A DNA stretch of 64,000 nucleotides, taken from contig NZ_CP059997.1 of the NCBI RefSeq assembly GCF_018736145.1, positions 1,177,501 to 1,241,500 of the forward strand. The letters are read 5' to 3'. The notes below the pieces were generated by a model. The model was given only the letters and a program-made list of their open reading frames with translations. It made no database searches and was not told the origin of the DNA. This stretch comes from Amycolatopsis sp. CA-230715 (GTDB lineage Bacteria; Actinomycetota; Actinomycetes; Mycobacteriales; Pseudonocardiaceae). The number at the start of each line of letters is the position of its first letter. The first letter of the stretch is position 1. Shown piece after piece: positions 13,018-20,026 of this stretch. The position numbers and the translations under genes were made by a program.

Positions 13018-14079
13018 ATGGGCTACGAGATCCTGGGCACGCGGCAGGAGCCGACCTTCGGCCTGGACACCTTCGGCGACGTCGAGAACGGCGCGAACGG
13101 GCAACCGGTGAGCCAGGCCGAGGCGATCAGGCAGGTCGTCGCGGAGGGCGTGCTGGCCGACCGGGTCGGCGTGGACTACTTCGGCGTCGGCGAGCACCAC
13201 CGCGCGGAGATGGCGGTGTCCTCCCCCGACGTCGTGCTGGCGTCGATCGCGGGGCAGACCGAGCGGATCCGCCTCGGCACCGCGGTGACGGTGCTCAGCT
13301 CGGACGACCCGGTGCGGGTGTACGAGCGGTTCGCCACGCTGGACGCGCTGTCCGGCGGCCGCGCCGAAGTCACGCTCGGCCGCGGTTCCTTCACCGAATC
13401 CTTCCCGCTGTTCGGCCATTCCCTCGCCGACTACGAGGTGCTGTTCGCCGAGAAGCTGGACCTGTTCACGCACCTGCAGCACGAGAAACCGGTCAGCTGG
13501 ACCGGAACCGTGCGGCCAGCGCTCGACGGCGCGCAGGCCTTCCCGCTCACCGAATCGGGCAGGCTGCCCGCGTGGGTCGGCGTCGGCGGCACACCGCAGT
13601 CGGTGGTCAGGGCGGCCGCCTACGGCCTGCCGCTGGTGATGGCCGTGATCGGCGGGTCGCCGGAGCGCTTCGAACCGCTGGCCGAGCTGTACCGGCGCGC
13701 GCTGGCGGAATCGGGGCACGAAGAACTGCCGATCTCCATGCACAGCCCCGGGCACGTCGCCGCGACCGACGAACTCGCGGTGGCACAGCACTTTCCGCAC
13801 CACCAGGCGGCGTTCGCGAAGATCGGCGCGGAACGCGGCTGGGGCCCGATGTCCCGCGCCGACTACGACGCGATGGCGGGGCCGCGCGGCGCGTTGTTCG
13901 TCGGGTCGCCGGAAACCGTCGCGCGGAAGATCGCCTGGGCGGTGCGCACGCTGGGGCTTTCCCGGTTCCAGCTCAAGTACGGCGCCGGCGCGCTCCCGCA
14001 CGAACAGCGCCTCGAATCGATCCGGCTCTACGGGGAAGAGGTCGTGCCCCGGGTCAGGGAACTGCTCCGCGAGCCGTGA
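13018..14079 (+). CDS. LLM-class flavin-dependent oxidoreductase
   Basis: A 353-residue luciferase-like monooxygenase. The TIM-barrel hallmarks are VDYFGVGEHHRAEMAVSSP at about residue 50, IRLGTAVTVLSSDDPVRVYE, and LSGGRAEVTLGRGSFTESFP. Members use FMNH2 or F420 to oxidise diverse substrates; this one has the bacterial luciferase-like EHH motif. ATG 13018 is preceded by GGGAGGACGAC, ideal for initiation, whereas the alternative at 12988 has no such site. It diverges from the EF-hand gene and has no operon partner. Confidence 0.88.
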   Translation: MGYEILGTRQEPTFGLDTFGDVENGANGQPVSQAEAIRQVVAEGVLADRVGVDYFGVGEHHRAEMAVSSPDVVLASIAGQTERIRLGTAVTVLSSDDPVRVYERFATLDALSGGRAEVTLGRGSFTESFPLFGHSLADYEVLFAEKLDLFTHLQHEKPVSWTGTVRPALDGAQAFPLTESGRLPAWVGVGGTPQSVVRAAAYGLPLVMAVIGGSPERFEPLAELYRRALAESGHEELPISMHSPGHVAATDELAVAQHFPHHQAAFAKIGAERGWGPMSRADYDAMAGPRGALFVGSPETVARKIAWAVRTLGLSRFQLKYGAGALPHEQRLESIRLYGEEVVPRVRELLREP

Positions 14080-14198
14080 CAGGTCCGTCCACAGTGCACA
14101 TACGCGGGGTTTGGGAACCGTCACAAGAACCTTGGTGAAATCTCGGTACGAACTTCCCCTAGCCATCCGTGTCCGCGGTGCGACACGATGTGACCCAT

Positions 14199-14214
14199 CC
14201 TACTGACCAGTAGG
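14199..14214 (+). promoter_or_regulatory. Inverted repeat upstream of the SGNH hydrolase
   Basis: CCTACTG-AC-CAGTAGG: 7-bp arms around 2 bp, 39 bp before the start codon and just upstream of the AACACAGCGCCGTGGAGG leader. The form is typical of a TetR-type repressor site. No cognate regulator is adjacent. Confidence 0.45.
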
Positions 14215-14252
14215 AAATGGGGCATCGCCGAACACAGCGCCGTGGAGGATTC

Positions 14253-15104
14253 ATGCACCGATCAGCCCGTTTCGCCTGCATCGCGGCGGCGGCCGCACTC
14301 GCCTTCTCGGCGACCCCGGCCGCCGCCGACACCGGGCTCAGCTACGTCAACATGGGCGACAGCTACAGCGCGGGGAGCGGGATCTTCCCGCTGGCGCCCG
14401 GAATCAGCCCGCTGTGCGCGCAGTCGACCAAGAACTGGGGCCACGACCTCGCGGCCGCCAAGGGGTACGAGCTGACCGACGTGTCCTGCGGCGGCGCGAC
14501 CACGAGCCACTTCGAAAAGGCGCAGTACCCGGGCACCCCGCCGCAGCTCGACGCGCTGTCGGAGAAGACGGACGTCGTCACCCTGACCATCGGCGGCAAC
14601 GACGAAAACACCTTCGCCGGTGCCGCCGCGGCGTGCGCGCTGGCCGCGGTCCCCACCCTCGGCCAGGGCAGCCCCTGCAAGACCCTCTTCGGCGACGGTT
14701 TCGCCACCACCATCAAGAACAAGGTCGCCCCGAACATCACGCGCGCGCTGAAAGCCGTGAAAGCCAAGGCGCCCAACGCCCGCGTCGCGATCTCGGGGTA
14801 CCTGCAGATCCTGCCGCCGACGGGTGGGTGCTTCCCGCTGCTCCCGATCGCGAACGGCGACGTGCCCTACCTGCACGGCATCCAGCAGCTGCTCAACGAC
14901 AGCGTGCGGAACGCGGCCGAGCAGACCGGGGCGGTGTACGTCGACGTCAGCGAGGTGTCCACCGGGCACGACGCCTGCCAGAACGGTGCCACGCGGTGGG
15001 TCGAGCCCCTCTTCGGCGCCAACGGGCTCAGCCTGATCCACCCCAACGCCACCGGGGAAAAGGTCATGGCGGAGCAGGCCGCGAAGGCGCTCGCCGGATC
15101 GTGA
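14253..15104 (+). CDS. Secreted SGNH/GDSL-family hydrolase (lipase/esterase)
   Basis: A 283-residue exported hydrolase. Residues 1-26 form a Sec signal peptide (hydrophobic core CIAAAAALAFSATPAAA, cleavage near AAAD). Mature block I is YVNMGDSYSAGSG with Ser37 as nucleophile. Block III is TIGGND and block V LIHPNATGE supplies the catalytic His. Several cysteines (CAQS, DVSCGG, ACAL, SPCKT, GGCF, DACQN) suggest three disulfides, as in the Streptomyces scabies/S. coelicolor esterase family. ATG 14253 follows GTGGAGGATTC. A strong hairpin terminator follows the gene at once. Confidence 0.9.
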   Translation: MHRSARFACIAAAAALAFSATPAAADTGLSYVNMGDSYSAGSGIFPLAPGISPLCAQSTKNWGHDLAAAKGYELTDVSCGGATTSHFEKAQYPGTPPQLDALSEKTDVVTLTIGGNDENTFAGAAAACALAAVPTLGQGSPCKTLFGDGFATTIKNKVAPNITRALKAVKAKAPNARVAISGYLQILPPTGGCFPLLPIANGDVPYLHGIQQLLNDSVRNAAEQTGAVYVDVSEVSTGHDACQNGATRWVEPLFGANGLSLIHPNATGEKVMAEQAAKALAGS

Positions 15105-15110
15105 ACCGGC

Positions 15111-15141
15111 CGCGGGTGGCTGACCCGAGCAGCCACCCGCG
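15111..15141 (+). terminator. Hairpin terminator of the SGNH hydrolase gene
   Basis: A 12-bp perfect stem (CGCGGGTGGCTG / CAGCCACCCGCG) with a 7-nt loop, 7 bp after the stop codon. GC-rich and without a T tract, typical of actinomycete terminators. Confidence 0.7.
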
Positions 15142-15213
15142 AACGTCTTCCGTCCACAAAGGAGGGACCTGAAGGCCCGGCCGAGAGCGAAGGGTCGAAT
15201 CGCGGCGCCTAGC

Positions 15214-15236
15214 GCCCCGAAGGCCACCTTCGGGGC
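15214..15236. repeat. CCCCGAAGG hairpin repeat, copy 1
   Basis: GCCCCGAAGG-CCA-CCTTCGGGGC, a 10-bp perfect stem with 3-nt loop, followed by ATGAGC. It is repeated 75 bp downstream with the same trailing word. It lies in the 325-bp gap between the SGNH gene and the unknown-family array and may serve as an additional terminator. Confidence 0.6.
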
Positions 15237-15288
15237 ATGAGCGACCTCGCCCGCACACCCGTGAGGGCCGAGAAAGTGGCGTTAGATT

Positions 15289-15309
15289 CCCCGAAGGTGG
15301 CCTTCGGGG
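15289..15309. repeat. CCCCGAAGG hairpin repeat, copy 2
   Basis: CCCCGAAGG-TGG-CCTTCGGGG, again followed by CATGAGC, so copies 1 and 2 are direct repeats of a hairpin plus a 7-bp tail. The loop is inverted in sense (TGG for CCA). Degenerate relatives occur at 30637-30650 and 30672-30695. Confidence 0.6.
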
Positions 15310-15429
15310 CATGAGCACAGCCGCACCGGGCGACCTCCCGTGCGCGTAGGCGTTCTGCGCACGATCGTAAGACCCGTACACGTCCGCAGCGGACACCTCG
15401 TCTCGAGGAACCAATCAGCCGCTCGGATC

Positions 15430-16389
15430 TCAGGTGATCGGGTTCTGCGGTGGAGCCAGGACCCGGTACTCACAGCCGCGGTCGTGCGGAAAGTAGTAGT
15501 AGACCATCGTCTGGAAACCGGCTGCGGCGAGCACGTCCAGCGCGGCCCGCAGGAGGATCCTGCGCGTCTCGATCGAGTAGCGCGCGAGCTCTGTTCTGTT
15601 CTGGGCAAAAAGGTCGTCTCTGTACTTCTCCGAATTCTGAAGCGGGCTGTGCCAGTCGAGGGTGACACCGTAAGGCGGCATCCCGAGACTCAGGTCTATG
15701 TGGATGCCGGCCGTTCTGTCGAAGGGCTGGGTCTCGATGGTCGCGCTGATACCGACGCGCGTGAGCTCCGCGTGGACCTTCCCGGCCAGATCGCTCCAGG
15801 CCGCGATCGCCTCCGGAGGCGCCATGGTGACGACCTCCTCGGGATCCACCAGCTGTTCGACGGCGAAGGGATCGGTCACGAGAGGGTCGTCCGGTGCTCC
15901 CCCGCCGCGGCCGTCCCCGCGGATCTGCGCGACCAGCGCGGGATTCCACGGTGGAGCCTGATCGGTGTCGACGGTCATCCAGTCGGGCGCGCCCGCAGGC
16001 CACGAAGTGAACATCAAGATGCACACGCGCCGGATGCGGGGACCCAGTGACGGCCACAGTTCTCGCAGCATGTCGAGATCGAGCGCCAGGCGCAGGAACA
16101 TGAAGATGACGCTGTGCCGGTCCGGGTCACCGGTGTCGCCGAGTACATTGTCGAGCACGGCCAGTACGCGAAGGCGTTCCGCGGCGCCGATGTCCGGATT
16201 GGACCCGAACTCACGGCCCAGGGTGATGACCCGGATCCCCCGAGGCAGTTGGTCCCGGTCAGGAAGCTCCTCGTCCGCCGGAAGTCCGGGAGCGTAGCGC
16301 TCGCGCCAGTCCCGCATTTTCTCGGCATCGAACTCGGCGAGGTGTTCGCTCGCCGACAGCAATGCGTCCCACCATACCGGGACCCGCAT
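15430..16389 (-). CDS. Unknown-family paralogue A (two-domain, last gene of array)
   Basis: A 319-residue cytoplasmic protein, acidic and tryptophan-rich. The N-terminal part has MRVPVWWDALLSASEHLAEF and AAERLRVLAVLDNVLGD. The C-terminal domain (about 205-319) has DLAGKVHAELTRVGI, PYGVTLDWHSPLQNSEKY and RAALDVLAAAGF, ending YRVLAPPQNPIT. Each of these blocks recurs in the next gene upstream, and the C-terminal domain also in the third. I chose ATG 16389 because it aligns with the neighbour's start (MRVPVWW / MQVAEWW); GTG 16407 is possible. Family not recognised; the layout resembles arrays of immunity or sensor paralogues, which is speculation. Confidence 0.75.
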   Translation of the reverse strand: MRVPVWWDALLSASEHLAEFDAEKMRDWRERYAPGLPADEELPDRDQLPRGIRVITLGREFGSNPDIGAAERLRVLAVLDNVLGDTGDPDRHSVIFMFLRLALDLDMLRELWPSLGPRIRRVCILMFTSWPAGAPDWMTVDTDQAPPWNPALVAQIRGDGRGGGAPDDPLVTDPFAVEQLVDPEEVVTMAPPEAIAAWSDLAGKVHAELTRVGISATIETQPFDRTAGIHIDLSLGMPPYGVTLDWHSPLQNSEKYRDDLFAQNRTELARYSIETRRILLRAALDVLAAAGFQTMVYYYFPHDRGCEYRVLAPPQNPIT

Positions 16390-16421
16390 GGCGCTCTTGT
16401 TCTCCACTAATTCGCCGCCGC

Positions 16422-17156
16422 TCAGTCGAAGGGATGTTCCGGCGGGCCCAGGACGCGGCAGACGCGCGACCGGCCGTAGAGAAAGTCGTACCGCACCGCG
16501 GTGGTGAATCCGGCCGCGGCGAGCACGTCCAGCGCCGCCCGCGCGAAGAGGTCCCGGACATCGTCCACGTATTCGCTCAGGTACACGTCCTCGTGGGATT
16601 CCCCGACGAGGGCTCGGTACCGATCCGACTGGCTGTCGAGCGGGTTCCAGTCCAGGAAGACACCGGCGGGTTCTTCAGCGCTCACCGACAGCACGACCCC
16701 TGTCGGCGCGGGCCGTGCGCCACGGGGGATCACCGTCGCGGGCAAGCCGCAGCGTTCCAATTCGTCCTTGGCCTGCTCCGCGAGTTCCTGCCAAGCACCA
16801 GAGTTCGCGCCACCGGCCGGTCGGTGCCCGGCGATCAGGTCCAGCTCCCGCCGCACACGGTCCCCCAGTTCCGAGGGGCGCGACTGTCCGGCGAAGGGCC
16901 ACAGGAACGTCAGGACGATCGCGCGGCGTTCCGGCTCGCTTTCGTCACCGAGCAGGTCGTCCAGCACCGCCAGCACCCGGCCACGCTCGGCGTCACCGAC
17001 ATCGGGGTCGGCGAGGAACCCCCGGCTCAGCTCGCCGATCCGCAAGTAGTACTGCGCACCGCGCCTGAGAGCGTGCTCGTCCTCCTGCAGTGGTTCCACC
17101 CCGGCGAGGTGCTCACTCACCGCCACCACACGTCGCCACCACTCCGCTACCTGCAT
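16422..17156 (-). CDS. Unknown-family paralogue B (two-domain)
   Basis: A 244-residue protein sharing the N-terminal block (EWWRRVVAVSEHLAGVE, then DAERGRVLAVLDDLLGD and ERRAIVLTFL) and the C-terminal block of paralogue A. The C-terminal motifs are QELAEQAKDELERCGLPATV, GVFLDWNPLDSQSDRY, RAALDVLAAAGF and CRVLGPPEHPFD. It lacks about 60 residues between the two domains. ATG 17156 follows GGTGGAG and lies 10 bp after the preceding gene's stop; 14 bp of DNA separate its stop from the longest start of paralogue A. No transmembrane segment or signal peptide. Function unknown. Confidence 0.75.
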   Translation of the reverse strand: MQVAEWWRRVVAVSEHLAGVEPLQEDEHALRRGAQYYLRIGELSRGFLADPDVGDAERGRVLAVLDDLLGDESEPERRAIVLTFLWPFAGQSRPSELGDRVRRELDLIAGHRPAGGANSGAWQELAEQAKDELERCGLPATVIPRGARPAPTGVVLSVSAEEPAGVFLDWNPLDSQSDRYRALVGESHEDVYLSEYVDDVRDLFARAALDVLAAAGFTTAVRYDFLYGRSRVCRVLGPPEHPFD

Positions 17157-17166
17157 GACTCCACCA

Positions 17167-17616
17167 TCACAAAAGGGGATTTTCAGGCTTCGACAAAACC
17201 CGATAAATGTCCACGTCATCTCCTTCAGGTTCCGTTGCCACACCGAAGCCGGCCCGCTCAAGCACGTCGTACATCATCTTGACAATTATCTCACGTACAT
17301 CCACCACACACCTCATCAGTGGCCCGCGTTGCCGCGACAAGACTTGTTCGATGTACTCTTCAGTATGCTCCAGCGGCGTTCCCCATTTCAGAACTACACC
17401 AAAAGGATCTATTTCATGGACACAAACGAGTGCACCAACAGCATCCATCGGCGGATTGTCGCCAGAGACGACAGAGGCCGTGAATCCCAGGTCGTCCAGT
17501 TTTAATTTGACGTAATTTGCCAGTTCAACCCACGACTGAACCGCCAGTTCCGGCGCTCTCGCTACGGAATTTTCAGGGTTTTTGAGAACATTGAAATAGA
17601 GGTAAGGATCAGTCAC
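17167..17616 (-). CDS. Unknown-family paralogue C (C-terminal domain only)
   Basis: A 149-residue protein equivalent to the C-terminal domain of A and B. Motifs: APELAVQSWVELANYVKLKL, DDLGFTASVV, DPFGVVLKWGTPLEHTEEY, MMYDVLERAGF and IYRVLSKPENPLL. The start is GTG 17616 rather than GTG 17622: only the second is spaced properly from AGGGG, and it aligns MTDPYLYFNV with MADPHLYYDV of paralogue D. It overlaps the end of the 32-residue membrane peptide gene. G+C is near 50-55%, well below the window average, suggesting recent acquisition. Confidence 0.75.
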   Translation of the reverse strand: MTDPYLYFNVLKNPENSVARAPELAVQSWVELANYVKLKLDDLGFTASVVSGDNPPMDAVGALVCVHEIDPFGVVLKWGTPLEHTEEYIEQVLSRQRGPLMRCVVDVREIIVKMMYDVLERAGFGVATEPEGDDVDIYRVLSKPENPLL

Positions 17617-17707
17617 GTTCACCCCTTTGCTTCAAATCTCCACACCACCGGGCATACCAGACCATAAACCCAGCTACAGGTACAACGTACACCACGGCCA
17701 ACGTCAC
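17609..17707 (-). CDS. Small single-pass membrane peptide inside the array
   Basis: A 32-residue peptide starting at GTG 17707, which overlaps the TGA of paralogue D (GTGA). It ends at 17609, within the first codons of paralogue C. Its sequence begins VTLAVVYVVPVAGFMVWYA, one hydrophobic helix, then the basic tail RWCGDLKQRGERD. Start/stop overlaps on both sides suggest translational coupling through the array. It could instead be incidental; the strong hydrophobic profile and overlaps are the evidence for it. Confidence 0.45.
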   Translation of the reverse strand: MTLAVVYVVPVAGFMVWYARWCGDLKQRGERD

Positions 17708-17901
17708 GAAAATGGACTCTCGGGCGCCGACAAAACACGATAGTACTCTCCGTCGAGAACAATCGCCGTAAACCCGAGTCGACCCAGTTCCACTTTGACA
17801 CAATGAGCCAGCCCTCGCCAGTATTCAACGGCCGACTCCGGAGCTTTCGCGAGAGGATCATCGATGTTGATGACGTCGTAATAGAGATGGGGATCAGCCA
17901 T
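17704..17901 (-). CDS. Unknown-family paralogue D (internally deleted, first gene of array)
   Basis: A 65-residue protein, MADPHLYYDVINIDDP..., then APESAVEYWRGLAHCVKVEL and GRLGFTAIVL. It jumps directly to the family's terminal motif YYRVLSAPESPFS. Compared with paralogue C it lacks about 80 residues between the first helix-strand block and the final strand, so it is probably a deletion derivative, though the frame is kept. An ATG at 18024 would add 41 residues without homology. A GGAGGGGG 25 nt upstream of the chosen start is poorly spaced. Confidence 0.55.
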   Translation of the reverse strand: MADPHLYYDVINIDDPLAKAPESAVEYWRGLAHCVKVELGRLGFTAIVLDGEYYRVLSAPESPFS

Positions 17902-18405
17902 GACTCGTCCAACACATTTCGCCCCCTCCGACACATTGCCGTCGCAGAGTAAATCTGCCACGCTATCGCTCGAAGTGGCGAGAATGCACGCAAGATTGTG
18001 ACATGAGTCACAAGACGCTAACATTTGCGCGATTCGAAGCCTTCAATAAGCCCTACCCTCCGTGCGCGATCAATTGTTCCCATCCGCAACAGATCTTCCG
18101 ACAACGCACTGTCAAGGAATCACTCGGCAAGCTCTACTCCGGTGATCTACCCACGAAGACGTGTCCGCATCCATCCGCAGCCGGACGCACTGTCGCCCCA
18201 CCGCCGCGTTGCCGCACCTATCCGCACATTGGTCCGCAATGGCGACCCGAAAGGGGGTAATTGTCACGCTGTAGAGTGAGCGCGAGCATCGTGGGGTGTC
18301 ACGCATCGTGCTCGTCGCTTTCCGGCGCTGATGATCTGACGTCGTGCTGGGAGTGCGCCTGCCCCGCAGACTGGCACCACCACACCTGACCTTGAAGGAA
18401 CGCCC
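17902..18405. other. Low-G+C intergenic region between the array and the glycosyltransferases
   Basis: About 500 bp separating divergent transcription units. It must hold the promoters of the array (minus) and of the first glycosyltransferase (plus), but I find no convincing -35/-10 pair. The part from 17900 to 18130 keeps the low G+C of the array; normal composition resumes by 18150. The exact word GCATCGTG recurs near 18285 and 18304 as a direct repeat. No gene-like reading frame with family similarity. Confidence 0.4.
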
Positions 18406-19995
18406 ATGTCGTCCACCGCCACGCTGACTTCGGCCGAGCACGGGGCGGAGGCGGCTCGCGGCAGGGGCCGGGTGCCGGTGGTGGTGCTGTCGGTCGTGCT
18501 CGCGGTGGTGTTCCTCGGCGGAGCGTGGGCAGCGTGGTTCTTCACGATCGACGACGCGTTCATCAGCTTCCGCTACGCCAAGAACCTCGCCGACGGGCAC
18601 GGGCCGGTGTGGAACCTGACCGGCCAGCCGGTCGAGGGGTTCACGAACTTCGCTTGGGTGGCGTGGAGCGCCGTCGGGTCGCTGCTCGGGATCGCGTTGC
18701 CGCTGTTCACCAAGATCACTTCGCTCGTGCTGGGCGCCGCGACGCTGTACCTGCTGGTCAGCACCGGTCGCCGGTACGCGGGGCTCGGCGGCGCGATCGT
18801 CGCGGGTGGCGCGTTCGCGTTGTTCGTCCCGACCTACTTCCACCTCACCGGCGGGCTGGAGACCACGGCGTTCGCCGCCGTGCTGCTGCGCGTGGCCGTG
18901 CTCGGCCTGCGCGTGCTCGACCAGCAGCGGATCCGGGACTGGGAGCTGCCGCTGCTGCTCCTGCTGGCCGGGACGCTGCGGCCCGAAGGTGTGGTCGCCG
19001 CGCTGCCCGCGTTCCTCGTCTGGATCTGGCACGAACGCCGCCGGGTACCGCCGCGCTGGTTCACCGCCGCGGCCGTGCTGCTCGGCGGCGCGTACTTCGT
19101 GTGGCGCTGGCAGTTCTACGGCCACTTGCTGCCCAACACCTTCTACGTCAAGTTCGGTCACCTCGACGCCGGATATCTGTGGAGCGTGCACACCGCCAAA
19201 GTGCTCGCACCCCTCATCCTGCTCACACTCGCGCTCATCGTCCGCCGTGCCACCCGTGCCGCCGGGCTCCTGCTCATCGCCACGGTCGCGGTCACGTATG
19301 CGACCTACGCCGTGTCCGGGCCGACGATGGACTTCCTCGACCGCTTCGCCGACCACGCCTTCCCGATCCTGTGCCTCGGCGCCGGGATCGCCATGAAGGG
19401 CCTGCTCCCCCGCCCCGCCGCCGCGCTCGCCGGAACCGTCGCCGTCGCCTGGACCGCCTACTTCGGTGCGGTGGCACCAGATCTGCCCGCGACCGCGAAC
19501 TACGGCCCCGACCTCCAGCGCACCCACGTCGCCATCGGCAAGGCGCTCGCCAGCGCCGACGTGCCCGAGGCCGCGCGCACCCTCGCGGTCAGCGACGCGG
19601 GCGCGATCCCGTACTACAGCGGCTGGCACACCATCGACTACATCGGACTCAACGACGCCGCGATCGCCCACGGCGCCGACCCCACCCGGGTCGTCACCGC
19701 CGCGCGGCCCACCGTCGTCGTCATCACCTCGACCGGCGCCACCCCCGGCGTCATCGACGCCGACAAGTACGGGCTGAACACCGCCGAGGCCACCCGCGGG
19801 TACATCCACCTCGCGTCCGTCCCGATGCGCGACGGCTACTACCAGGAAGTCTTCGCGCTCCCCGAGCACGCGCCCGCGCTGCGCACCGCGGTCACCACCA
19901 CCGTCGACGCCGCGCAGGCCGCCAACGACCCCGGCCGGTACGACTCCAGCATCGGCCGCTGGCTCACCCGACTCCAGCACCAGATCACCGGCTGA
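18406..19995 (+). CDS. AftB-like GT-C membrane glycosyltransferase, copy 1
   Basis: A 529-residue polytopic membrane protein with about ten transmembrane helices and an extracytoplasmic C-terminal domain. The first loop holds the GT-C acidic motif TIDDAFISFRYAKNLADGHG, followed by VWNLTGQPVEGFTNFAWV. This is the signature of AftB-type (GT89) terminal beta-1,2-arabinofuranosyltransferases, which use decaprenyl-phosphoryl arabinose to cap cell-wall arabinan. The soluble part has TLAVSDAGAIPYYSGW and DYIGLND. Start ATG 18406 follows GAAGGAACGCCC. A near-identical second copy begins 31 bp downstream, probably in the same operon. The exact acceptor cannot be read from sequence. Confidence 0.78.
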   Translation: MSSTATLTSAEHGAEAARGRGRVPVVVLSVVLAVVFLGGAWAAWFFTIDDAFISFRYAKNLADGHGPVWNLTGQPVEGFTNFAWVAWSAVGSLLGIALPLFTKITSLVLGAATLYLLVSTGRRYAGLGGAIVAGGAFALFVPTYFHLTGGLETTAFAAVLLRVAVLGLRVLDQQRIRDWELPLLLLLAGTLRPEGVVAALPAFLVWIWHERRRVPPRWFTAAAVLLGGAYFVWRWQFYGHLLPNTFYVKFGHLDAGYLWSVHTAKVLAPLILLTLALIVRRATRAAGLLLIATVAVTYATYAVSGPTMDFLDRFADHAFPILCLGAGIAMKGLLPRPAAALAGTVAVAWTAYFGAVAPDLPATANYGPDLQRTHVAIGKALASADVPEAARTLAVSDAGAIPYYSGWHTIDYIGLNDAAIAHGADPTRVVTAARPTVVVITSTGATPGVIDADKYGLNTAEATRGYIHLASVPMRDGYYQEVFALPEHAPALRTAVTTTVDAAQAANDPGRYDSSIGRWLTRLQHQITG

Positions 19996-20026
19996 TCCCG
20001 GCCGGACAACCGAAAACCGAGGAAGC

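Noticed and set aside
15430..17901. Interpretation of the four-gene array as a toxin-immunity locus
   Set aside because: No nuclease, deaminase, ADP-ribosyltransferase or secretion motif is present in or near the array, so I report it as an unknown family only.
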